The notes below the pieces were generated by a model that searched no databases, was not told the DNA's origin, and saw only the letters and a program-made list of their open reading frames with translations. Positions 36,821 to 46,421 of a DNA stretch of 64,000 nt are shown here, in pieces (within the stretch, counting starts at the first letter, position 1; each line of letters starts with the position of its first letter). The position numbers and the translations under genes were made by a program. Origin of the DNA: Treponema sp. Its GTDB lineage: Bacteria; Spirochaetota; Spirochaetia; Treponematales; Treponemataceae. The DNA is taken from positions 1-64,000 of the forward strand of contig JAEETM010000006.1 in assembly GCA_016290335.1 (NCBI GenBank). Reading direction: 5' to 3'.

Positions 36821-37522
36821 TTAAATTAATTTCTGCCCATAATACGCATTCGGCCCATGTTTGCGCATATAGTGCTTGTCCAACACGTACTGTTGCATAG
36901 AAGCCTGCGGATTCAACAGAAGCGTTTTCAAACTCATTTCCGCAACAGCCTCCATGACCACTGCATGATAAACAGCTGCACCCGCATCTTTGCCCCAACT
37001 GAAAGGACCGTGGTTCTTTACCACAATGCCCGGCACCGCCATAGGTTCAATGCCACGTTCTTTGATACAATCCACGATTACTTTGCCGGTATTCAGTTCA
37101 TAGGCTTCTTCAACTTCTTCTTTGGTCAATTCACGTGTACAGGGAATTTCGCCATAAAAATAATCAGCATGGGTCGTCCCTAATGCCGGAATATCCAAGC
37201 CAGCCTGTGCAAAAGCCACCGCATTAATGGAGTGGGTGTGAGTAATGCCGCCAACAGTCGGAAAAGCCCGGTAAATTTCCAAATGCGTTTTTGTATCAGA
37301 AGAAGGTTTCCACTTCCCTTCCACCGGATCGCCTGTTTTCAAGTCCACAACTACCATGTCTTCCAGTTTCATGATATCATACGCAATCCCGGAGGGCTTA
37401 ATTACTACAAGGCCGGTTTCCCTGTCAATCCCACTGACATTTCCAAAAGTATAAATTACAATCCCGCGTCGGTTTAATTCCAAATTGGCTTCGCAAACCT
37501 GCTCTTTTAATTCTTCCAACAT
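36821..37522 (-). CDS. araD: L-ribulose-5-phosphate 4-epimerase-like protein
   Basis: The 233-residue class II aldolase-type protein has [19 protein letters not shown], the zinc-ligand motif [30 protein letters not shown] and [12 protein letters not shown], matching AraD along its length. It interconverts L-ribulose-5-P and D-xylulose-5-P. The ATG at 37522 has AAAGGTGG upstream; a GTG at 37534 is less likely. No arabinose isomerase is nearby; it sits with a cytidylyltransferase and an SDR, so it probably supplies a pentulose phosphate for a CDP-activated group (inference). Confidence 0.85.
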   Translation of the reverse strand: MLEELKEQVCEANLELNRRGIVIYTFGNVSGIDRETGLVVIKPSGIAYDIMKLEDMVVVDLKTGDPVEGKWKPSSDTKTHLEIYRAFPTVGGITHTHSINAVAFAQAGLDIPALGTTHADYFYGEIPCTRELTKEEVEEAYELNTGKVIVDCIKERGIEPMAVPGIVVKNHGPFSWGKDAGAAVYHAVVMEAVAEMSLKTLLLNPQASMQQYVLDKHYMRKHGPNAYYGQKLI

Positions 37523-37633
37523 AATTCTATCCACCTTTTACAATTAATTATCTTATCTTAAACAAATAACCCCGGTGCATGCACACAGGTACCTCATACA
37601 CGTGTCTGCCTCACTTCGTGAGCGTGGTAAATT

Positions 37634-38698
37634 TCATTTACTTTTTATTTCCTTCAAAATCTGCACAGTATGGTCAAGCCCTACTTTAGCATCAAATAAA
37701 CCCTTCCAGCCCAGTTCCAGCAGTTCCTTACTGTCCAGCGAAGAATTACTCATTGGATTAAAACCTTTTTTCTCTTCCTCTGTAGGCAATTCCATCCGCA
37801 GTTGCACGCCAGCCGATTTTGCCAACAGTTCCGCCATCTGTCGGATATTGATTACCGAATCAGGGTTGGAAATATTATAAGCCTGACAGTTCAGCCCCTT
37901 CAGCAATACTTTCAAAATTGCAGAAGCGCAGTCTAAACAATAACAGTAACTACGTATCTGCGCCCCATCACTTTTCATTACAATGTCTTTGCCTTCCGCC
38001 ACATCATAGGCCCAGGCAGAAGAAACCCGGTTATCGCTTCGGGTTGCAGTAGGTCCGTAAATATGCCCGGGGCGTACTATCACTGACTCAACCTCATATT
38101 CATCCGCATAGGAAACACAAAGTGTTTCCGCTGCACGTTTGCCTACAGAATACGAATTCCGAGAGTTTAGCAGATCAATATATCCATATTCACCTAACCG
38201 GAACGGTACAGCGTTCTTCTTTTTACCATATACTTCAGAACTGGAAACAAATAAAACACGCTTTGCCTTGCTTTCTTTAGCATAATCCAGCAAGCCCTTC
38301 AGGCCAAGTACATTATCCAGCATTGTTTCTACCGGTTCTTTCATGATCTTACCCGGAGCTGCATTGCTGGCACCATGAATGATATAATCGCAGCGTTCTT
38401 TAAAATGATTATCTGCCACTGAAGCGTCATAGGGAACAAACACAAACCAGTCCTTCTCAACATAGGGCGCAAACCGCTCTGCGACCTTATTCTCACTGCG
38501 CCCTGCTGCTAAAATTTTAATTTTGTCAGCATGCGTTTCATTCCAGCGAATCAGTACATCTACCACGGCAGAACATATCAAACCTGTGCACCCGGTTACC
38601 ATTACGCTCTTTCCAGCTAATTCCGCCAGTTCCGGAAGAGCCAACACTGTTTTATCCAAATCCGCAAGCCAAAGCTTACTGTTATAAATACTCATCAT
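37634..38698 (-). CDS. NAD-dependent epimerase/dehydratase (extended SDR)
   Basis: The 354-residue protein has the NAD motif VMVTGCTGLICSAVVD, in which the third Gly of GxxGxxG is replaced (GLIC), IIHGASNAAPG, VSSSEVYGKKKN and NSYSVGKRAAETL (YxxxK), then RPGHIYGPTATRSDNR. It lies between the cytidylyltransferase and AraD-like genes. It may reduce or epimerise the sugar phosphate or the CDP-linked sugar. Similar SDRs occur in capsule clusters that make CDP-polyols. Confidence 0.75.
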   Translation of the reverse strand: MMSIYNSKLWLADLDKTVLALPELAELAGKSVMVTGCTGLICSAVVDVLIRWNETHADKIKILAAGRSENKVAERFAPYVEKDWFVFVPYDASVADNHFKERCDYIIHGASNAAPGKIMKEPVETMLDNVLGLKGLLDYAKESKAKRVLFVSSSEVYGKKKNAVPFRLGEYGYIDLLNSRNSYSVGKRAAETLCVSYADEYEVESVIVRPGHIYGPTATRSDNRVSSAWAYDVAEGKDIVMKSDGAQIRSYCYCLDCASAILKVLLKGLNCQAYNISNPDSVINIRQMAELLAKSAGVQLRMELPTEEEKKGFNPMSNSSLDSKELLELGWKGLFDAKVGLDHTVQILKEIKSK

Positions 38699-38748
38699 GT
38701 GCGCCTTTATCTAAAGTCATCTCTATCTATTGCTTATTTACCCATTTT

Positions 38749-39465
38749 TTACGCCTTTAACCAGTCTGACCGTTTAGCTGCCAGCAACGCCTTAAAAATA
38801 TCGATATCCTCTACCGTGGTCAGCTTGATATTCTTTTCCGAACCCGCAGAGAAATACACCTGTTCTCCCATTTCAATTTTAAGGGTGCAGGACGCCACAG
38901 AATTAGTGATACCTGCTTCGAGTGCTCTTCTGTGCAAATCACAAATATCGCCGATACGGAATGCCTGAGGGGTTTGGGTGCGTTTCAGTCGGTCCCGGGG
39001 ATAACTGCCTGCAGACACAATACCGTCTTCCGTCTGCATCATGGCTTCCGCACAGGGAATGACCGTAATAGCGTTGCCAAATTTTCTGGCTACGCGAATA
39101 TTATCGGAAATAATTTCTGCGGATACCATGGGACGGATGGCATCATGAATTAATACCAAATCCTCCGCCGCAAAATGCTTTTCCAGTTCATACACACCGT
39201 TCCGAATTGAGTCCTGTCCGTTTTTTCCGCCGGGCACAACATACTGTAACTTAGTAATATTAAACTGCTTGGCATAGGCCCAAAGCACCTGCTCCCAACC
39301 TTCAATACATACCACAGCAATCGCATCAATTTCCGGATGCTTTTCAAACGCTTCCAGCGTATACACAATAACCGGACGTTCATTTACTGTCAAAAACTGT
39401 TTAGGAATGTCCTGGTGCATACGATTGCCAGAACCGCCAGCGATAATCAAAGCAATGTTTTTCAT
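38749..39465 (-). CDS. IspD/TarI-type cytidylyltransferase, catalytic residues intact
   Basis: The 238-residue enzyme has the full active-site set: IIAGGSGNRMHQDIPKQF (Arg and Lys of the CTP site), LIHDAIRPMV (metal Asp), RLKRTQTPQAF and KNIKLTTVEDIDIF (C-terminal Lys). It should couple CTP to a polyol or pentose phosphate. Being first in an operon with an SDR, AraD and glycosyltransferases argues for CDP-sugar synthesis as in TarI rather than isoprenoid IspD. AGGAGG precedes the ATG. The divergent gene is the XRE-Ugd fusion. Confidence 0.85.
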   Translation of the reverse strand: MKNIALIIAGGSGNRMHQDIPKQFLTVNERPVIVYTLEAFEKHPEIDAIAVVCIEGWEQVLWAYAKQFNITKLQYVVPGGKNGQDSIRNGVYELEKHFAAEDLVLIHDAIRPMVSAEIISDNIRVARKFGNAITVIPCAEAMMQTEDGIVSAGSYPRDRLKRTQTPQAFRIGDICDLHRRALEAGITNSVASCTLKIEMGEQVYFSAGSEKNIKLTTVEDIDIFKALLAAKRSDWLKA

Positions 39466-39550
39466 GGTTCCTCCTGAATAAAAAAATAATACTTTTGAAT
39501 TTCTTATTTGTAATAATACAAAAACTATAAAAGTATTTAATATCTTATTA

Positions 39551-39579
39551 ATTATATCATAAATCAGAGAATTAAAGAA
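39551..39579 (-). promoter_or_regulatory. promoter of the cytidylyltransferase/AraD/GT operon
   Basis: On the minus strand: TTCTTT (39579-39574), 17 nt, and an extended -10 TGATATAAT (39559-39551). The leader of about 80 nt has a palindrome TTTGTAATAATACAAA (39507-39522) inside a wider repeat AATACTTTT/AAAAGTATT (39488-39496, 39529-39537). Confidence 0.5.
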
Positions 39580-39680
39580 ATACTATGACAGCACCCCACC
39601 TATATAGTTTTGTTATAATAAAAAACAATTATCTTTATTTTTAATGATCGTCTGTCTAAAAACGTCTTGATTATATCTAA

Positions 39681-39730
39681 ATTCAAATAACCTTTTTTGT
39701 ATTGAATAAATCTTGTTAATATGCTATAAT
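39681..39730 (+). promoter_or_regulatory. promoter of the XRE-ugd fusion with overlapping inverted repeat
   Basis: TTGAAT (39702-39707), 17 nt, TATAAT (39725-39730). The -35 is the right arm of ATTCAA (39681-39686), 15 nt, TTGAAT. The same half-site text overlaps the -35 of the other XRE fusion at 49823-49828. The 357-nt divergent gap 39466-39822 holds no gene; apart from these sites it is AT-rich. Confidence 0.55.
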
Positions 39731-39822
39731 ACAATTCATTTCTAGCTTCTTTTTTATAAATTTCAAACGATTCTTATTGTCGTTTATAATAACATTAAAA
39801 GCTATTTTGGAGGTTTTCCACC

Positions 39823-41367
39823 ATGAAAAAATTATCCTTACCTCTCCTTGCAAATACTGTCATTTCCAAACGCAAGGCTCTCATGATTACCCAGGCACAG
39901 TTAGCCAAAAAGACTGGCATTAACCGTTCCATGCTGAGTAAAATTGAATCACAGGAATACACTCCTTCCATTGACCAGTTGCAAGCGTTGGGCGATGCAC
40001 TGCAGTTTGAACCAGCAGCGATGTTCATAGAAGCGAATGAACTTTCCTCAAAACTTGTAGCATTGTCATCAGAAAAAGAAACCGCCATTCCAATCCCGGA
40101 CCGCAGCTACAAAATTGCAGTAGCCGGCACCGGTTATGTCGGCCTTTCGCTGGCAGTACTCCTTGCCCAGCACAACGAAGTAACAGCGGTAGATATTCTA
40201 CAAGAAAAAGTAGAAAAACTTAACAGTTTTATTTCCCCCATTCAGGATGATTACATCGAAAAATACCTGGCTGAAGCAAAAGCCGGGAAGCGCACCTTGA
40301 ACCTGAAGGCCACGCTGGATGGTGCTGCAGCCTATAAAGAGGCAGACTTTATCATCATTTCGGCGCCCACCAACTATGATGCAAAACAGAACTTCTTTGA
40401 CTGCTCCGCGGTAGAAGCGGTGCTTAAATTGGTGAAGGAGAGTACAAGAAACAGAGCAACCAAACCCTTTGTGGTCATCAAATCCACTATTCCCGTAGGC
40501 TACACCAAACACATCCGAGAGAAGTTACAGATGGACAACATCCTCTTCAGCCCGGAATTTCTCCGGGAATCCAAAGCATTGTATGACAACCTGTATCCCA
40601 GCCGTATCATTGTAGGCAGTGACGGGGCTACCAAAGAAGCTGCCCGCACCTTTGCTTCCCTTCTGCAGCAGGGAGCTCTCAAAAAACCGGTGGATGTGCT
40701 GTTTATGGGACTGACCGAAGCGGAAGCCACCAAACTGTTCGTGAACACCTATCTGGCGCTGCGTGTTTCCTACTTCAACGAACTGGATACTTATGCCGAA
40801 ATGAAAGGACTGGACACGGCAGCCATTATCAAAGGCATCTCACTGGATCCACGGGTAGGCGATTACTACAACAACCCTTCTTTCGGCTACGGCGGTTACT
40901 GCCTGCCCAAGGATACCAAGCAGCTTCTGGCCAATTACCGGGATGTTCCGGAAAACCTGATCAAAGCCATAGTGGAAAGCAATCGAACCAGGAAAGATTA
41001 TATTGCAGACAAGGTGCTTGAAATAGCCGGTGCCTATGGCGAAAATGAATCATATTCTTCTGAAAAGGAATCTCTACAAAAAGATATCGTGGTAGGTGTG
41101 TATCGCCTTACCATGAAAGCCAACAGTGACAATTTCCGCCAGTCTTCTATCCAGGGAGTCATGAAGCGCATCAAAGCAAAAGGCGCTACCGTCATTATCT
41201 ACGAACCTACATTAAAAGATGGTACTACTTTCTTCGGTAGCAAAGTGGTAAACAATCTTGAAATATTTAAAAAACAATGTGGTTGTATTATAGCCAACCG
41301 ATATGATACGGTGTTGGATGATGTGCAGGCTAAAGTCTATACTCGAGATTTGTTCAGAAGGGATTAA
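39823..41367 (+). CDS. ugd: XRE helix-turn-helix fused to UDP-glucose 6-dehydrogenase
   Basis: Residues 1-68 form an XRE/cro-type DNA-binding domain ([22 protein letters not shown], about 21-42). After a short linker, residues 74-514 are a complete UDP-glucose dehydrogenase: [14 protein letters not shown] (98-111), FSPEFLRES and catalytic C360 in [14 protein letters not shown]. The enzyme part is colinear with copy 1 (11526-12851), which is exactly 73 residues shorter. GGAGG before the ATG fixes the start, so the HTH is truly translated. This looks like an enzyme that may also bind DNA, perhaps according to NAD or UDP-sugar state (inference). It is divergent from a CDP-sugar/GT operon and followed by a 4-epimerase. 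Confidence 0.92.
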   Translation: MKKLSLPLLANTVISKRKALMITQAQLAKKTGINRSMLSKIESQEYTPSIDQLQALGDALQFEPAAMFIEANELSSKLVALSSEKETAIPIPDRSYKIAVAGTGYVGLSLAVLLAQHNEVTAVDILQEKVEKLNSFISPIQDDYIEKYLAEAKAGKRTLNLKATLDGAAAYKEADFIIISAPTNYDAKQNFFDCSAVEAVLKLVKESTRNRATKPFVVIKSTIPVGYTKHIREKLQMDNILFSPEFLRESKALYDNLYPSRIIVGSDGATKEAARTFASLLQQGALKKPVDVLFMGLTEAEATKLFVNTYLALRVSYFNELDTYAEMKGLDTAAIIKGISLDPRVGDYYNNPSFGYGGYCLPKDTKQLLANYRDVPENLIKAIVESNRTRKDYIADKVLEIAGAYGENESYSSEKESLQKDIVVGVYRLTMKANSDNFRQSSIQGVMKRIKAKGATVIIYEPTLKDGTTFFGSKVVNNLEIFKKQCGCIIANRYDTVLDDVQAKVYTRDLFRRD

Positions 41368-41371
41368 TATT

Positions 41372-42463
41372 ATGAAAAACAAAGTTCACATCAATCTTAA
41401 CAATAAAACCATTCTGGTAACCGGTTCCCCCGGTTTCATCGGAGCAAACCTGGTTTTACGGCTCTTAACGGAAATGAGTTCGGGCGCCATCATTAGCTTT
41501 GACAACATGAATAGCTATTATGAGCTTAAGCTGAAGGAATACCGGTTGGGCCTGATTGAAGAAGCTGCTTCTAAATCTCCTGTAAAACACATCTTCATCA
41601 AAGGGAACCTGGCGGACAAGCCATTAATTGACGAAGTATTCGCCAAATACAATCCTGCTATCGTAGTAAACCTGGCTGCCCAGGCAGGGGTACGATATTC
41701 CATCGACCATCCGGATGCTTACATTGAAAGCAACATCATCGGTTTCTACAACATTTTGGAAGCCTGCCGTCACAGTTACGCCAACGAAAGTACAGGAGTG
41801 GAACATCTGGTGTACGCTTCTTCCAGTTCCGTGTATGGCGGCAATAAAAAGGTGCCTTTCAGCATTGATGACAAGGTAGATAACCCGGTGTCCCTGTATG
41901 CTGCCACCAAAAAAAGCAACGAGCTGTTAGCTCATTGCTATTCCAAGCTGTATAACATTCCCTCGACAGGCCTGCGCTTCTTCACCGTCTACGGTCCCGC
42001 CGGTCGTCCGGACATGTTCTACTTCTCCGCCACCCAGAAGCTGGCGGCAGGCAAAACCATTCAAATCTTCAACCACGGAAACATGAAACGGGATTTCACC
42101 TACATCGATGACATAGTGGAAGGCGTACTGCGAGTTATACAGGGTGCACCGGAAAAACGCAATGGTGAAGACGGCCTGCCGCTACCTCCCTACGCCGTAT
42201 ACAACATCGGAGGCGGCACCCCGGAAAATTTATTAGATTACATCCGCATTCTGCAGGAAGAACTGGTTCGTGCTAAAATACTTCCTGCTAATTATGACTT
42301 TGAAGGTCATCGGGAATTAGCAGGTATGCAGCCCGGCGATGTGCCTATCACTTATGCGGACAGCAAAGCCCTGGAAGAAGATTACGGATTTAGGCCGTCC
42401 ATTAATATACGGGAAGGACTGCGCAAGTTTGCGGAGTGGTATAAATTATATTACAAGGATTAA
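41372..42463 (+). CDS. UDP-glucuronate 4-epimerase, copy 2
   Basis: The 363-residue protein is colinear with copy 1 at 12918-14003: GSPGFIGANL, NLAAQAGVRYS, SSSSVYGG, YAATKKSN, RFFTVYGPAGRPDM, IGGGTPENL. The ATG at 41372 has AGAAGGGA upstream; the open frame extends further left inside ugd but that part is not used. It makes UDP-galacturonate. Its stop overlaps the end of the YfhO pseudogene on the other strand. Confidence 0.87.
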   Translation: MKNKVHINLNNKTILVTGSPGFIGANLVLRLLTEMSSGAIISFDNMNSYYELKLKEYRLGLIEEAASKSPVKHIFIKGNLADKPLIDEVFAKYNPAIVVNLAAQAGVRYSIDHPDAYIESNIIGFYNILEACRHSYANESTGVEHLVYASSSSVYGGNKKVPFSIDDKVDNPVSLYAATKKSNELLAHCYSKLYNIPSTGLRFFTVYGPAGRPDMFYFSATQKLAAGKTIQIFNHGNMKRDFTYIDDIVEGVLRVIQGAPEKRNGEDGLPLPPYAVYNIGGGTPENLLDYIRILQEELVRAKILPANYDFEGHRELAGMQPGDVPITYADSKALEEDYGFRPSINIREGLRKFAEWYKLYYKD

Positions 42464-44637
42464 ACAGATATCTGTCGCTTTCTGCGGCGATACATTAATC
42501 CCATTAATGATATAATCCCTAATCCAGACAGCATCATGCCTTCTCTCAAACCAGGCGTCCTGTATTTTAATTTGATCTTGTGCAGGCCCTGTTTTAGCTT
42601 TAATGCCATAAACATCGTGTTAGCCTGATACAGTTTAGCTGGTTTATCATCCACAAAGGCGCTCCATCCCTTTGAATAAGGAATCGTCAGCAATAATATT
42701 TTATCAGTTTTCAGAGCAATATCTCCCGTTACTAAATTAGTCGCAAAAGCCCGGTTACGATTATGCAGATCAACGTGAGTTAATGTATTTTCCTTCAGCT
42801 TTTGAACATAGCCGGGATAATTGGCAAACGCCTGACAAATGACTTGTATTTCATCAAAAGAATATTTCCCCAAATGAGGGAACTTGATTTGTATCCTGTT
42901 TTTTCGCTTTCTAAAATAACCGGTATTGATAATAAAATCTTTTCTTCCTGAAGGCCAGTTATCAGCAGGCGTTCTATAGCGCAATAATTTAGTCCCTGTC
43001 TTTATGTTTCCCGAAAATGCAGTCGCTGAAATATCGATCAAAGTCGGCTCTACCCAATACCTGGATTCAAATACTATTCTTTGTTTCTCTTCTTCTTTCA
43101 GTTTATCAAAATCTATCGGACGACACACGTCCAACGGATCAAATTCGCTCCCCTTTTTTTGTTTTTCATACAAATCAAATTCATTAACCCCTTTAAACTG
43201 CAATCCTTTAATATACAGATACGTTTCACAATCCGGTTCTCCTTCAAAGTCAATCGTAACAACCGCATCTTTTCCGGTAACTACAAAAGCGTTTCCCACT
43301 TTGGTTATGGCCTTTTTATCAAAACTCAGCAGGTAGGGAATTCTAAAATCCTCAAATTTAATTTTCGCTTTTTTTAACTTACCTTTTCCGCTCTCACCTT
43401 CTAACACAACCCCCTGCAATACAGCCTGCTGTTTTTGAACGGAATCCATGCATCTGTATTCTTCCGACGTAATATAATGACTGTATGTATATCCTAAAGG
43501 AAGCGCATATCGGTTTTCATAAAAGCTGATATTCTTATGGGCGTTCTTTTTTAGTAGTTTATATCCAAATGGCAAATAATGTGTATTTTTAGACAGATAA
43601 TATTTTACGGAAGCAGCTTCATTTAGCATCGTTCTTTCATCTAAAGATACTAAACTATGTATATTATTATCCAATAAAGACATATCCTTATAATATTTAA
43701 CTACCCTGTTGTTTATAAGGCTCCAGTAATACTGTGTTTAAGAAATACCAGATAACAGGTTTGCATTTGTTGTCAAAGAGTGCTTAGGAGCAGTAAAGCG
43801 AACAAAATCTTTTTTACCGGTTATCCTTTTCAGCAAGTTCACTTCATTATCCATCAAACGAGAATATGCGTCTTTAAAACCATATGGGAATTGTTTTATG
43901 TACCCAGTTCCAAAAGGGGCATACAAAAAAACGTATTAACAGTCACCGATATCAGCAAAAAGCCAGATAACAATTTTGAAAAATTTTCTTTTTTGCACAA
44001 AAAGGTTGTTTTTTCCTTAAAAACAATGCAAAGAAATACAACTAACGCAAGTGCCAACTGGAAAATGCCGGACGGCGTAAATGCGTTGTCAAATAAAAAA
44101 ATAACAACAGAATAAACCAAAAAGAAGAATAAAATCTTTTTTTTCTCTTCATGGTTAAGCGAGCATAACTGATCCCATGTAGTCACGACGATTAAAGCCA
44201 CAACAAAACTGTATGCCCAAATCCAGCGATTAGTAACATAAGAAAAGCCATTTAAAAACAGCCCGGCCGCCGGAACCAACAAAAAAGTCGTCAGCAAAAC
44301 GAACCAGCACTTTAAAACCCGATCCTGTTTGTTCCAGTTTACAAAAAAACAAAATATGGATAACAACGTAAATCCGCCATATCCCATATAATTCCAATAG
44401 CCCAGGCGGTCGAAACCAGAAAAACAGTTCAGAAAGGACCGATAATACTCAAAAGGGTACAGGAAACCGGTATATTCATATCCACTGGAAATCCTTGCAT
44501 CTGATAATGCGCACAAAACCACAGGGTATAAGATAAAAGAGCCTAAAAGAGTCCCTATTACAGAATACATGCTGAATTTCAGAAGGCAAACAGTTGCCTT
44601 CTTTAAATCTTTGACGCAGGAAAAAAGTTTAATCTGT
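42460..44637 (-). pseudogene. broken YfhO-type membrane protein
   Basis: Three frames reconstruct the C-terminal two-thirds of a protein matching the intact YfhO at 54242-57100. One piece (from about 44637) holds membrane helices and GFSYVTNRWIWAYSF; a frameshift near 43910 leads to YIKQFPYGFKD and LLSGIS; a TAA at about 43735-43737 (replacing a Ser codon) interrupts before TQYYWSLINN; the last 407 residues are an intact frame. The first 250 or so residues are deleted and the remnant abuts an acyltransferase fragment. Confidence 0.85.
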
Positions 44638-44739
44638 CATCCCCGTGTAAATATGGGTAATTGTATGCCCCAGCACCACAAGTATGATCATAATGCCTTT
44701 GATATTGTCAATCTGGTAATCTCTCGTAACAGATTCCAT
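44631..44739 (-). pseudogene. N-terminal fragment of an acyltransferase-3 protein
   Basis: From an ATG at 44739 with GAGGTG upstream, the frame reads MESVTRDYQIDNIKGIMIIL, VVLGHTITHIY and stops. This is the first membrane helix of OafA/WecH-type acyltransferases (DNIKGI...VVLGH). It then joins YfhO remnant DNA, marking a deletion junction. Confidence 0.7.
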
Positions 44740-44837
44740 AATAATGACACCTCGCTTCAGCAAGTATCACAACCCGGTCGTAAATTGTTAAGCCCCGTTC
44801 ATAAAAAAGTTCTAAAAGAAAATCCTGCTTACTTTTT

Positions 44838-46421
44838 TCAAATTCCACTTTGAAACGCAAAAATCCTCTTATACGCTTCTCCGCTCAAATCATTATAACA
44901 GCTGTCCCAAACATCATATAGTTTGTCATAGAGTTTTTTATTAATTTCATCCGGCAGGTAACGCCGCTTAACGTGTACCATATTATTGACAGCTTCTTCA
45001 TAACTGCTATAAGCTCCCGCGGCTACTGCGCCGATTATAGCCGCGCCCAACGCAGTGCATTCTTTTGCCGTTACCGTTTCTACAGGCAACCCATAAATAT
45101 CTGCCTGCATTTGGTTCCAAAACGGATTATTAGCTGCTCCGCCTATCACACGCAAAGTTTTTGCCGGAGTAATACCGGACTCGGACAAAGTTTCCAGCAT
45201 CATCCTGTTTTCAAAGCAAATGCCTTCCATAACTGCCCGAAGCATATCACTTCTTTTCGTGGCAAGGGACATGCCTATAAATGCGCCTTTGGCAGAAACA
45301 TCATAATGAGGGCATTCCGCTCCCTGAAGCCAGGGTAAAAAGATAATGCCGCCTGAACCGGCACTTGCCTGTTTTGCCAGTTCAGTAGCAAGCCCGCTGC
45401 GTTCTGCATCGTCCACCAGTAATTGCGTTTCGACGTCCGCAAGCAAAGTATCCCTAGCCCAACGGAAAGAAGACATACAGGAAGAAGAGTGCCCTTCCAG
45501 GGTATAACCCCCTGCGGGATGCCCCTGTACATTACACTTACAGCCCGGATGCCTTACCGGTTTTGCTGAATATGCGATACACAGACCGGCAGTGCCCATG
45601 CAGACCGAAATAATATCCGTTGTACCATAATTCCCAGCGCCAAGAGTACCGCATTGCTGATCGCCAGACCCCATATAAATCGGAATACCCTGCTTTAGCC
45701 CGGTTCTTTTCGCAGCGTATGCAGAAACAGAACCGATTTTTGTACCAGGCCTTACTGATTCTGTAAATTTGACAATATCTACATCAAATACCGCGCATAA
45801 TCTTTCATCAATAGTTTGACTGTCAGCATCTGCCATAAGCCAGCAGCCTGCGTCGTTGTTTTCTTCAAAATATCTTTGCGCCCCAAAAGCTTTCGTCAAA
45901 AATGCATTTGGGGTAACAAACTTGTAAGTTTTATCATATATTTCCTTATTATTCTTCCGTAACCAAATGGCTTTATTACCGGCCTGAAATGTACCAAACG
46001 GCTGTCCGTTCCGTTTGTAAAACTCTTCTAAACTGATATTATGTTCACGCAGGCAGTCTTTCATCCAGCCATGTATTTCAGATCCTCGCTGATCCTGCCA
46101 TATGAACATATTGGTTAAAAACCGGCCGTCTTTGTCTATCGGAACAAAACTGTTCCTCTGGCTTGTAATACACAAACCAATTATCTCGGCCGCTTCTGCA
46201 CTTTTACCGGTCAGCGCTGTTGCCACCGCTTTATAAGCGAGTTCAATGATGGCATCCGCATCCTGCTCTACCCATCCCGGTTTTGGGTAAATGGTCGGCA
46301 CTTTGTAATAGCCGTTGGAAATCTCATTACCCTGAAAATCAAAAATGCAGCATCTGACGCCGGTGGTCCCGGCGTCTATTGCTGCAATTAAAGGTTTATT
46401 AGTTTTCACTGCCCTCACCAT
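44838..46421 (-). CDS. FGGY-family carbohydrate kinase
   Basis: The 527-residue kinase has LIAAIDAGTTGVRCCIFD (ATP phosphate loop), GWVEQDADAI, ITSQRNSFVPIDKDG, GSGDQQCGTLGAGN and RVIGGAANNPFWNQMQADI, typical of FGGY kinases such as xylulokinase or glycerol kinase. The substrate is probably a pentulose or polyol. It closes an operon with a cytidylyltransferase-like protein and an ABC importer, so uptake, phosphorylation and CDP activation are plausible. The start is uncertain: ATG 46421 lacks a ribosome site and a GTG at 46409 is possible. Confidence 0.85.
   Translation of the reverse strand: MVRAVKTNKPLIAAIDAGTTGVRCCIFDFQGNEISNGYYKVPTIYPKPGWVEQDADAIIELAYKAVATALTGKSAEAAEIIGLCITSQRNSFVPIDKDGRFLTNMFIWQDQRGSEIHGWMKDCLREHNISLEEFYKRNGQPFGTFQAGNKAIWLRKNNKEIYDKTYKFVTPNAFLTKAFGAQRYFEENNDAGCWLMADADSQTIDERLCAVFDVDIVKFTESVRPGTKIGSVSAYAAKRTGLKQGIPIYMGSGDQQCGTLGAGNYGTTDIISVCMGTAGLCIAYSAKPVRHPGCKCNVQGHPAGGYTLEGHSSSCMSSFRWARDTLLADVETQLLVDDAERSGLATELAKQASAGSGGIIFLPWLQGAECPHYDVSAKGAFIGMSLATKRSDMLRAVMEGICFENRMMLETLSESGITPAKTLRVIGGAANNPFWNQMQADIYGLPVETVTAKECTALGAAIIGAVAAGAYSSYEEAVNNMVHVKRRYLPDEINKKLYDKLYDVWDSCYNDLSGEAYKRIFAFQSGI

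Noticed and set aside
36821..37522. Arabinose catabolic operon
   Set aside because: AraD is present but araA, araB order and an AraC/AraR-type regulator are missing; the neighbours are a cytidylyltransferase and GTs.
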